Source: Clostridia bacterium
GTDB lineage: Bacteria; Bacillota; Clostridia; Oscillospirales; UBA644
Assembly: GCA_017427285.1 (NCBI GenBank)
Contig: JAFRTE010000046.1
Span: 71,401-135,400, forward strand
Reading direction: 5' to 3'
Length of the DNA: 64,000 bases
The position numbers were made by a program, and so were the translations under genes. The stretch's first letter is position 1, and each line of letters begins with the position of its first letter. Shown here in pieces: positions 54,868 through 61,347 of this stretch. A model generated the notes under the pieces. It worked only from the letters and a program-made list of their open reading frames with translations. It made no database searches and was not told where the DNA came from.

Positions 54868-54946
54868 GTCAAAGAAAACAGATAAAACTTCAACCGTAAA
54901 ATCGTTGAAAAATCAACAAATTCACAAAAAGTTCACACTGCGCATA

Positions 54947-54975
54947 TTGACCTTTAACCGAAAATGTGATATAAT
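54947..54975 (+). promoter_or_regulatory. SigA promoter of the tRNA-Thr/tRNA-Tyr unit
   Basis: TTGACC (54947-54952), 17-base spacer, TATAAT (54970-54975). Confidence 0.85.
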
Positions 54976-55007
54976 AATCAAGCGTTGAAAAACGGATGAC
55001 AGAATAT

Positions 55008-55082
55008 GCTGGTGTGGCTCAATGGCAGAGCAGCTGATTTGTAATCAGCAGGTTGATGGTTCGACTCCGTTCACCAGCTCCA
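55008..55082 (+). tRNA. tRNA-Thr (anticodon TGT)
   Basis: A 75-base cloverleaf: acceptor GCTGGTG / CACCAGC, anticodon arm GCTGA-TTTGTAA-TCAGC, T-arm with GGTTCGACTCC, discriminator T and encoded CCA. Anticodon TGT reads ACA and ACG (Thr). Confidence 0.95.
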
Positions 55083-55116
55083 CCGGACAGTATTCATCCG
55101 TAAAACTGAATATTAT

Positions 55117-55201
55117 GGGGGAATTCCCGAGCGGCCAAAGGGGGCAGACTGTAAATCTGTTGTCAGTGACTTCGGTGGTCCGAATCCACCTTCCCCCACC
55201 A
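55117..55201 (+). tRNA. tRNA-Tyr (anticodon GTA)
   Basis: An 85-base class II tRNA with a long variable arm: acceptor GGGGGAA / TTCCCCC, anticodon loop CTGTAAA flanked by CAGA / TCTG, variable arm TGTCAGTGACTTCGG region, encoded ACCA end. Confidence 0.95.
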
Positions 55202-55202
55202 G

Positions 55203-55230
55203 AAAAGCCTCGTCATCAGACGAGGCTTTT
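55203..55230 (+). terminator. Intrinsic terminator of the tRNA unit
   Basis: Stem AAAAGCCTCGTC / GACGAGGCTTTT with an ATCA loop, starting two bases after the tRNA-Tyr CCA. Its last T is immediately followed by the multi-hairpin element. Confidence 0.92.
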
Positions 55231-55424
55231 CAACTAAGTGTTCCGCCCCGGCGGAACGTGAAGTGTTCTCCGGACGTGAAGTGCTCTTCGCGCGTGAAGT
55301 GTGCCTTCGGCACGATATGCGGAACACTTAACTTCACTTTGCGGCAAAGCCGCAAAACTTCACTGTGAGCGCAGCGAACAACTTCACTTGCCCGCAGGGA
55401 AAACTTCACTGAAAGGAAACGATC
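55231..55424 (+). repeat. Multi-hairpin repeat element, copy A
   Basis: A 194-base stretch built from small hairpins separated by fixed words. The left half holds GTGAAGTG at 55258, 55276 and 55294; the right half holds its complement ACTTCAC at 55331, 55357, 55381 and 55403. Between them lie mini-palindromes such as TTCCGCCCCGGCGGAA, GTGCCTTCGGCAC and TTTGCGGCAAAGCCGCAAA. AAGTGTTCCGC (55236) also pairs with GCGGAACACTT (55319). The whole can fold into a branched structure. It starts right after a terminator and ends at the ATG of the four-helix-bundle gene, whose AAAGG ribosome site lies inside it. Copy B has the same length. Confidence 0.85.
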
Positions 55425-55781
55425 ATGTCCGAATCAAAACTCCGCGATCAGTCCCTTGAGTTTGCCATCTCTGTTATCAACCTCGTCAAAGACCTGAAAT
55501 CCAAGCATGAAACTGTAATTTCCAACCAGATCGGACGCTCCGGCACGTCCATCGGCGCGAATATCCGTGAAGCTCAGTACGCCCACGGCAAGCCGGATTT
55601 TATCGCAAAACTGCAAATCGCGCTCAAAGAGGCAAACGAGACCGGCTATTGGCTCGAACTCTTATATAAAACCGATTATATCGGCGAGCAGACGTATAAA
55701 TCCCTCGACGCCGCCTGCGCCTCGATCCGCGTGATGCTCATCGCCTCGATCAATACGTCGAAAGAGAATAGCCGAGGTTGA
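55425..55781 (+). CDS. Four-helix-bundle protein (S23 / 23S rRNA intervening-sequence family)
   Basis: A 118-residue protein of the bIVP/S23 family (TIGR02436 type), homologous to the Avd accessory protein of diversity-generating retroelements. The family signature ISNQIGRSGTSIGANIREA is at about residues 35-53, and KEANETGYWLELL near 75 is the usual third-helix block. Members form pentameric bundles with a basic channel and are often encoded inside 23S rRNA genes; this copy stands alone behind the structured repeat and tRNA genes. No reverse transcriptase is nearby. Molecular role unknown. Confidence 0.93.
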   Translation: MSESKLRDQSLEFAISVINLVKDLKSKHETVISNQIGRSGTSIGANIREAQYAHGKPDFIAKLQIALKEANETGYWLELLYKTDYIGEQTYKSLDAACASIRVMLIASINTSKENSRG

Positions 55782-55806
55782 AAAATCCACATCTTTCTGC
55801 TATAAT
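55778..55806 (+). promoter_or_regulatory. SigA promoter of the GNAT gene at 55844
   Basis: TTGAAA (55778-55783), 17-base spacer, TATAAT (55801-55806). The -35 box overlaps the stop codon of the four-helix-bundle gene. Confidence 0.78.
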
Positions 55807-55843
55807 TAACTCAACAAATCGGGATTTGCAGGAGAAACAGATT

Positions 55844-56323
55844 ATGAAGCAGATTTTTGAATCGGATCAAATCAGCTTTATTGAGGTGTCGGAGTGCTTG
55901 ATTCATGATTACCTTATCATGTTCAGTGATTACGAAAATGTCAATCGGTGGTTTAGCGATGGGGAAAGAGTGTTTTCCGTTGAACAGGAGCTTGAGTGGG
56001 TGCGGAATACTCTGGAGAAAAAAGCCGTTGTTTTCTCTATGATTGAAAAGAAAAGCGGCATGTTTATCGGAAACATCGAATTGAAGGATCCAAAGGACGG
56101 GGAAGGAGAACTCGGAATCGTCATAACGGCGCAAATGCAGAATCGTGGCTACGGAACCGAAGCCGTTCTCGCAATTACAAAATACGGTCGGGAACAACTG
56201 GGACTGAAGAGAATCTTTCTAAGAACCAAACCTTACAACGCCAGAGCGATCCATGTTTACAAAAAATGCGGTTTTAAGGAGTATGATCGTGATTCCGTGC
56301 ATGTTTACATGGAAATGCCTTGA
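55844..56323 (+). CDS. GNAT-family N-acetyltransferase (RimJ/RimL type)
   Basis: A 159-residue acetyltransferase with the RimJ/RimL-like layout: MFIGNIELKD near residue 75, the acetyl-CoA loop QMQNRGYGTEAVLAI near 100, and the C-terminal NARAIHVYKKCGFKEY. The ATG at 55844 follows AGGAGA; an upstream in-frame ATG at 55778 lies inside the previous gene and in the promoter. Substrate unknown. It sits between the two copies of the multi-hairpin element. Confidence 0.88.
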   Translation: MKQIFESDQISFIEVSECLIHDYLIMFSDYENVNRWFSDGERVFSVEQELEWVRNTLEKKAVVFSMIEKKSGMFIGNIELKDPKDGEGELGIVITAQMQNRGYGTEAVLAITKYGREQLGLKRIFLRTKPYNARAIHVYKKCGFKEYDRDSVHVYMEMP

Positions 56324-56350
56324 CAAATTCCGGTTTGTCGAAATAAAGAC

Positions 56351-56468
56351 GCATCTATTCTGCACGTTTGCAAGAGGGCGAATGCATCTAAACTGTACGT
56401 TTGCTTTTTAACGAAATGCCAGAAAAAACCGGTTTTTTACAGGAATGCATCTAAATTGATCGTCACGC
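56351..56468 (+). repeat. Three imperfect direct repeats around a 16-base palindrome
   Basis: GCATCTATTCTGCACGTTTG at 56351, GCATCTAAACTGTACGTTTG at 56384 and the more diverged GCATCTAAATTGATCG at 56447. Between the second and third lies the perfect palindrome AAAAAACCGGTTTTTT (56423-56438). No gene in this stretch. Confidence 0.6.
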
Positions 56469-56472
56469 TCAG

Positions 56473-56500
56473 AAAACCCGATGCGCAAGCATCGGGTTTT
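56473..56500 (+). terminator. Terminator-like hairpin preceding element copy B
   Basis: Perfect stem AAAACCCGATGC / GCATCGGGTTTT with GCAA loop. It ends in TTTT followed at once by CAACTAAGTG, exactly as the tRNA terminator does before copy A, although the stem sequences differ. Confidence 0.8.
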
Positions 56501-56694
56501 CAACTAAGTGTTCCGCCCCGGCGGAACGTGAAGTGTTCTCCGGACGTGAAGTGCGCTTCGCTCGTGAAGTGTGCCTTCGGCACGATATGCGGAACACTTA
56601 ACTTCACTTTGCGGCAAAGCCGCAAAATTTCACTGTGAGCGCAGCGAACAACTTCACTTGCCCGCAGGGCAAACTTCACTGAAAGGAAACGTTG
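56501..56694 (+). repeat. Multi-hairpin repeat element, copy B
   Basis: Same length and order as copy A, offset exactly 1270 bases, with only a handful of substitutions. One hairpin differs by a swap (GCTCTTCGCGC in A, GCGCTTCGCTC in B), and single changes occur near the ends. It again abuts a terminator on the left and a four-helix-bundle start on the right. Confidence 0.85.
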
Positions 56695-56895
56695 ATGTCC
56701 GAATCAAAACTCCGCGATCAGTCCCTTGAGTTTGCCATCTCTGTTATCAACCTCGTCAAAGACTTAAAATCGAAACACGAAACGATCATCTCCAACCAGA
56801 TCGGACGCTCCGGCACGTCCATTGGCGCGAATATCCGCGAAGCGCAGTACGCCCACGGCAAGCCGGATTTTATCGCAATTGTGAACTCATTGTAA
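56695..56895 (+). pseudogene. Truncated four-helix-bundle (S23-type) gene
   Basis: The first ~61 codons match the gene at 55425 in protein (identical MSESKLRDQSLEFAISV start and GRSGTSIGANIREA block) and then break at DFIA, after which unrelated codons IVNSL and a stop follow. The last two helices are missing. Differences from the intact copy within the shared part are mostly synonymous, so both copies were once under protein-level selection. Probably non-functional. The breakpoint is near 56877. Confidence 0.85.
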
Positions 56896-56933
56896 ATTAT
56901 GGTAACAGAACCTCTTTTTTTTACTCAATCCTC

Positions 56934-56963
56934 TTGACAAGATATATATATATTATATATAAT
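56934..56963 (+). promoter_or_regulatory. SigA promoter of the lipoprotein at 57022
   Basis: Perfect TTGACA (56934-56939), 18-base alternating AT spacer, perfect TATAAT (56958-56963). Confidence 0.85.
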
Positions 56964-57021
56964 GTTTTCTGTCAAAATTTAGTCTGTTTTGGTAGACAAT
57001 TTATGTCAGGAGGAACATAAC

Positions 57022-57699
57022 ATGAAGAAGATCATAGCAGCAGTTCTCGCTGTGCTGATGCTTGCAAGCCTTTGCGCATGCGGCGTTATAAACAACCAGG
57101 GGCAAAACACCCCGTCGAACCAGACCGGAGATCCGGGACAGCCCGGAAACAATTCCGGTAACAGCGGTCAATCCGGGAATACAAATCCCGAAGCGGCGAA
57201 ACTGACCGGTAAGCTCAACATCATCAATCTTGACGACAGAGATCCCTCTGTCCTGCGCGGCGTGATTATCAAAGGCAATAGTGTCGGCTCAGCCGAAGGC
57301 TTCAACGGAAGAGAGTCTTCTCTTACCGACGTCCGCTGCATTTTCGAACTCGGCGAGTGGATCGAGTTTTACCCCGACACCGACGCAACCTACGGCATCA
57401 GAGTCTGGATCCTTAAGCACCGTGATGATCAGGAGTATTACAATACAGCCAAATTCTCCGATCTCGATCCGAACTTTGCAAACTACTGCGATCTGCATTA
57501 TCCTGAGGATGCGGAAACCCCGGACGAGTGGTATTGGGGCAATTTCTCTCTCCATCAAGAAGAGTGCGAACCCGGATATTACGATTTCGTTTTCACCTAT
57601 GAAGGAAAAGCCGTCGCCACCTTGCTCACCCGTTTTTATAAGGTAGGCGAAATCTCCGCAAAATCCGACGCCGAGCTTGAGGCGCTGATGCATGAATAA
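57022..57699 (+). CDS. Hypothetical lipoprotein with Gly/Asn/Gln/Pro linker
   Basis: About 225 residues. The ATG at 57022 follows AGGAGG; earlier in-frame codons lack a site. Signal peptide with lipobox-like LCAC (Cys20), then a low-complexity tether rich in Gly, Asn, Gln, Pro and Ser (about 21-60), then a ~160-residue globular part that reads as beta-sandwich (EWIEFYPDTDATYGIRVW, HQEECEPGYYDFVFTYEGKA). The layout is that of a surface-anchored binding domain. Family not recognised. Confidence 0.82.
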   Translation: MKKIIAAVLAVLMLASLCACGVINNQGQNTPSNQTGDPGQPGNNSGNSGQSGNTNPEAAKLTGKLNIINLDDRDPSVLRGVIIKGNSVGSAEGFNGRESSLTDVRCIFELGEWIEFYPDTDATYGIRVWILKHRDDQEYYNTAKFSDLDPNFANYCDLHYPEDAETPDEWYWGNFSLHQEECEPGYYDFVFTYEGKAVATLLTRFYKVGEISAKSDAELEALMHE

Positions 57700-57797
57700 C
57701 GGACTCTGTACCTGTAATTAAAGTCATTTGACCTGATACCGGAAAGAACAGACGAACCGGTGAGTTCGACAAATTCCTGTTTACGGAGCAAAAAGCA

Positions 57798-58124
57798 ATG
57801 GAAAAGACCGAAGAAAAAAAGATATTCGACCTAGCGACCGAGAAACTCGATCTTTACGTTCCACTGTGTCTTGAAGACGGCTGCACCGAAGATGCAAAAG
57901 CGTTCCTTCAGCCGGGCGGACCTTACGTGAGATTCGCCTTGAAGGAGTTCATGAAAGAGCTTTTGTTTGAGCTTATAAAGCCCGTGGGAGAGTGGACGAA
58001 GGACCCTTATTATATCGATATGGTCCCGATCTACGAGACGGTAAAGCATGAGCTTGCGGAGCATTTTGAGGTCAGTCACGGGCTCGAGGAATATATTTTT
58101 CCGAATACGTCCACGTGCAGATAA
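57798..58124 (+). CDS. Hypothetical protein, probable N-terminal half of a frameshifted gene
   Basis: 108 residues starting MEKTEEKKIFDLATEKLDLY after a GGAGCAAAA site; acidic, helical and soluble. The last residues (FPNTSTCR) look out of register: reading one frame further at the TTTTTCC run near 58099 gives EYVHVQIND, which leads directly into the next frame. I read 57798-58426 as one ~208-residue gene broken by one base. Family not recognised. If the break is genuine, the next entry is a coupled second gene instead. Confidence 0.6.
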   Translation: MEKTEEKKIFDLATEKLDLYVPLCLEDGCTEDAKAFLQPGGPYVRFALKEFMKELLFELIKPVGEWTKDPYYIDMVPIYETVKHELAEHFEVSHGLEEYIFPNTSTCR

Positions 58125-58426
58125 ACGATATCCTGTCTTTCGATCTTCTGAGGGGACACCATGCGTTCTCTACCGTCGGGGTACGCGTCAACGGCTTTTG
58201 GGACGACGACGACAGCGACTGGATGGGATACGTAGCAGAAAAAACGGACGACGAGCTGCTTGAGTGTCAGGCGAACGGTGACTGCGAGCGATGCTCCGCG
58301 TACTTTTTCCCCGATCAGACGGCAGAGTTCTGCCGCGTCGCGGAATACGTATACGACAACGTAGACCGTTTCACTCAGATGGCTGAGGAAAAGGCGCGGG
58401 AAGAAAGAAAAAAGTATGACCTGTAA
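58115..58426 (+). CDS. Hypothetical protein, probable C-terminal half of a frameshifted gene
   Basis: 103 residues if started at GTG 58115, overlapping the previous frame by ten bases. It contains FWDDDDSDWMGYVAEKTDDE and a Cys pair in CQANGDCERCSAYF. No ribosome site sits at a sensible distance from GTG 58115, and the open frame continues upstream of it, which favours a frameshift over two genes. It ends six bases before the ATG-rich region of the DUF4116 gene. Confidence 0.55.
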   Translation: MQINDILSFDLLRGHHAFSTVGVRVNGFWDDDDSDWMGYVAEKTDDELLECQANGDCERCSAYFFPDQTAEFCRVAEYVYDNVDRFTQMAEEKAREERKKYDL

Positions 58427-58449
58427 ATCATATGAAAACAGGTGGTTTT

Positions 58450-60330
58450 ATGGAAACGATAGAAAAGTATACCGACTGCAAAAAAGAGGACGTGATCCGC
58501 AAAGTCCCGGAGAAACTCTGGTGCGACTGGCTCGAGCGGGCGTCCGATGAGGACAGAGCGGACGAGGCCTTTATGAAAAAGCTCGTCCTGCGCCGCGGGG
58601 AATGTCTGCGGTTCGCGCCCGACTCGCTGCGATCCGATCAGAGCACGGTCCTGAAGATCGTAAAGAGCTTCCCCGCCGCCATCGTTTATGCGTTGGAGGA
58701 GCTGCAGAACGACCGTAAGTTCATCAAGCAGGCGGTAAACCTGAACGCCGAAGTGATAAAATACGTAAGCGAAAGGTTCAGAAACGACAAAGGGCTCGTC
58801 CTCCTCGCCGTCAGAAGTGACCGGGAAATATTCTCCTTTCTCACGGAGGAGATGCAGAGCGACGCCGACGTGGCGGAAGCGTGGCTCGGCGGAAAACCGT
58901 TCAAACTGAAAAACGCGCCGGAAATAATACGGGACAACAAGGAGTTTGCGATCAGAACGCTTTCCATGTACGGCAGTATGCTAAAAGACGTGAGTGATCG
59001 TCTCCGCGCCGACAAAGAAGTCGTGACGGCTGCAGTCGGTTCGGCGTGGAACGCGCTCGGATACGCCGCCGAAGATTTGCGCGGCGACCGCGATGTGGTC
59101 CTTGCCGCCGTCGGGCACGACGGCTACGCACTTCAGTTCGCGTCTGAAGAATTGAAGGACGACAAAGAGATAGTCCTTTCGGCGATAGAGACCTATGAAG
59201 GCGACGTACTCGAATACGCATCGGAGCGGCTGAAGGACGACAAGGAGACGGTCCTTGCCGAGGTAAAGAGATGCGGAGATTCTATCGGCTTCGCGTCAGA
59301 GCGGTTAAGACACGACGGCGACGTTATCCGCGCGGTTCTTGACGCTTACCCCGGTCAGTTTGAAAACCTGCCGGACGACGTGCAGGAAAACCTCGATTAC
59401 ATTCTTTTCGGGCTCGAAAGCGTCGTAAGGAATCTCCCCGATCCCGAAAATTACAGCTTTTTCGAAGATTCGACAAGCGAATATTACTCCGACTTTGCTC
59501 AGGCGGAAGAGGATTTTCTCGACATATTCGAATCGATACCGCCCGAGGAACTGGAGGATGATCCGGAGCTGAACGACAGAGTCAGCCGGCTTGCCGTCGA
59601 ACTGAACGGCGCATATTACAAAGAAGGCGATTATCCGTATGAAGACGTTCACGACGGATTCATCTGCAGCATTGAAGCGCTGTACGAAGAACACGATATC
59701 CCGGTAAGCCCTGTCCTGAAAGAAGCTGTCGACGCGCTTCGCCGGGAAAGCGAAAAGAAAAAGGACGATAAATACAAGGATCTAAGCCCTGAGAAGAGAT
59801 CATTTTACGAAAATCTTGACTGGTATGAAAAGACCGTCGGCGGATCAGCCGTGAGATTCGGAGCGGAAGACAATCGGGATTATCTCGCCCCGGACGGCGG
59901 CTTTGTGAAAAACTGCATGACGTCCTTTGTCAAGGATCTGGTTTACTCGACGGACGGACTTTACCGCGACAGCGGGCTGTGGGAGGACGACGGATACGAG
60001 GTCGATCTCGACAAAGCTTACGAAGAGATCCGCGCACGGCTGTCTCCTGAGATAAACATCGTAAGGAATCATGATTCTTATTATTCGGAAAACATCACCG
60101 TCGACGTGACCGACGATATTCATCTCATACTTGTCAGATCCGTTCCGATGAAAATCATGAATATATGGGTGAACAAACAGGATTCCGAGCACGAGCGCGG
60201 CAGGTGGCTTTCCCCCGACAGGCTCGGAGAGTTCTGCGGCATGGTCGAACATATCCGCGATATTTACGGAAAATATGAGGAGCTTGCCCTGCTGCGCGCC
60301 GCAGAAATCAGAGAAAAACTCTGCTTGTAA
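58450..60330 (+). CDS. DUF4116-repeat protein
   Basis: About 626 residues. Residues ~40-310 are a run of ~48-residue DUF4116 helical repeats, recognisable by the recurring pattern ASEELKDDKEIVLSAI / ASERLKDDKETVLAEV. The second half (about 330-626) is not repetitive, acidic, and contains a beta-rich end. No signal peptide. The ATG at 58450 follows AGGTGG; an ATG at 58432 has no site. DUF4116 repeats form solenoid-like protein-binding surfaces in bacterial proteins of unknown function. Neighbouring genes are hypothetical too. Confidence 0.85.
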   Translation: METIEKYTDCKKEDVIRKVPEKLWCDWLERASDEDRADEAFMKKLVLRRGECLRFAPDSLRSDQSTVLKIVKSFPAAIVYALEELQNDRKFIKQAVNLNAEVIKYVSERFRNDKGLVLLAVRSDREIFSFLTEEMQSDADVAEAWLGGKPFKLKNAPEIIRDNKEFAIRTLSMYGSMLKDVSDRLRADKEVVTAAVGSAWNALGYAAEDLRGDRDVVLAAVGHDGYALQFASEELKDDKEIVLSAIETYEGDVLEYASERLKDDKETVLAEVKRCGDSIGFASERLRHDGDVIRAVLDAYPGQFENLPDDVQENLDYILFGLESVVRNLPDPENYSFFEDSTSEYYSDFAQAEEDFLDIFESIPPEELEDDPELNDRVSRLAVELNGAYYKEGDYPYEDVHDGFICSIEALYEEHDIPVSPVLKEAVDALRRESEKKKDDKYKDLSPEKRSFYENLDWYEKTVGGSAVRFGAEDNRDYLAPDGGFVKNCMTSFVKDLVYSTDGLYRDSGLWEDDGYEVDLDKAYEEIRARLSPEINIVRNHDSYYSENITVDVTDDIHLILVRSVPMKIMNIWVNKQDSEHERGRWLSPDRLGEFCGMVEHIRDIYGKYEELALLRAAEIREKLCL

Positions 60331-60398
60331 TACCGGATCCATTGAGAAAAAAGGAAAGTTCATGGTGGAAACAAATTACGGTTTGCCGAGGTAATCGA

Positions 60399-60812
60399 AT
60401 GGATAGTAACCGTAAATACGACATAATCAAAAATCATCTGCACCACGTTTCACAACGTCATCCGCAGCTGAGCAAGGCAAGCTATGCAGCGAGATTTTCT
60501 CCGTTTGCGGCGCTTACCGGCTATGACGATATCGTCAATGAGGCCGCAAGAAGTACAGATGAGAAATACGATTTTGATGACGACGCAAGACTGAGGCTGT
60601 CAAACAGACTGTCAGTGGTTTTTGACCATCTCGACGAATAGCCCGAGATCTCAATTACATACTTTATTCTCATCGGTAGTGCGGGAAAATACATCTACAG
60701 GGATGACGCAGGCAGGTACGTCGTTCCGAATCACACTGACGGAGGAGATCATGAATGCATCAGCACTTATCAAACTTACGAGTATATCGGTGTCAGCCGG
60801 AAATTCAATTGA
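60399..60812 (+). pseudogene. Small FAALTG-motif protein (YolD/Y-family polymerase-associated type) interrupted by an amber codon
   Basis: From ATG 60399 (GAGG site seven bases upstream) the frame encodes 80 residues with YDIIKNHLHHVS and SYAARFSPFAALTGYDDIVN, blocks typical of a small Clostridia protein usually found beside Y-family DNA polymerase genes. It stops at TAG 60639, but the same frame continues with PEISITYF, which is how the family goes on after LDE-Q; so CAG to TAG is the simplest explanation. Beyond ~60665 the sequence no longer follows the family, and a related piece seems to continue in another frame to ~60830. No polymerase gene is adjacent, in line with a remnant. Confidence 0.72.
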
Positions 60813-60898
60813 GGTAGAATATGGTGTCTGATAAAGCAAAGAAAATCCGGCCGTTTTCGGCATGTGGTGTGGATTCGGACGTCCGGAACGAAAAAAGC

Positions 60899-60941
60899 GG
60901 GCAGATTTTGAGCTGTTTTCAGCAAGAAATCTGCCCTTTTT
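60899..60941. terminator. Intrinsic terminator
   Basis: Stem GGGCAGATTT / AAATCTGCCC with an 18-base loop that has its own GCTG / CAGC pairing, A-run before and TTTTT after. It closes the DUF4116/FAALTG region. Confidence 0.85.
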
Positions 60942-61040
60942 CTTTCCCCTGAAATGTTATATTGTCTCTTCTTTTCTTGAATTCTCCCGTACTGAAAAAG
61001 TTTCATTTCGCACTTGCCTGCATTTCAGTTTTCAAGAACC

Positions 61041-61069
61041 TTGACATCACGCTGTTTATTTGCTATAAT
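61041..61069 (+). promoter_or_regulatory. SigA promoter upstream of the solute-binding protein at 61348
   Basis: Perfect TTGACA (61041-61046), 17-base spacer, perfect TATAAT (61064-61069). About 270 bases separate it from the next start codon; that stretch has no gene I can support, only possible decayed coding remnants (for example NNKEALKRLYDVCLRFF in one frame without a start). Confidence 0.82.
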
Positions 61070-61347
61070 ACAAAATAGGGTAGGTAATGTCAAATGTGTT
61101 AAAGGAGCATATCCCGATTTATACCGAAATAACAAAGAAGCATTGAAGCGTCTATATGACGTATGCCTTCGTTTTTTCTCTGCAAACGGATAATGAGGCT
61201 GAATAGCCGTTCGGCACTTTTCAAACCGTTCGATGATACAAAACCGCATTATCGGGAAAAGACTGCGGTATACGGAAATGATAATATTTGACCCCTCGGC
61301 ACGGTAATACAGATAAATGATAAGACACGGGAAAGAGGTCGTAAATT

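Noticed and set aside
55231-55424. Reading the GTGAAGTG / ACTTCAC array as a CRISPR
   Set aside because: Words are only 7-8 bases, occur in inverted halves, intervals are themselves palindromic and 10-19 bases long; no Cas genes.
55425-55781. A diversity-generating retroelement around the Avd-like bundle protein
   Set aside because: No reverse transcriptase, template repeat or variable-repeat gene is present in the surrounding sequence.
61088-61147. 19-codon frame after the 61041 promoter
   Set aside because: No ribosome site before its ATG and no recognisable features; looks like leader or decayed sequence.
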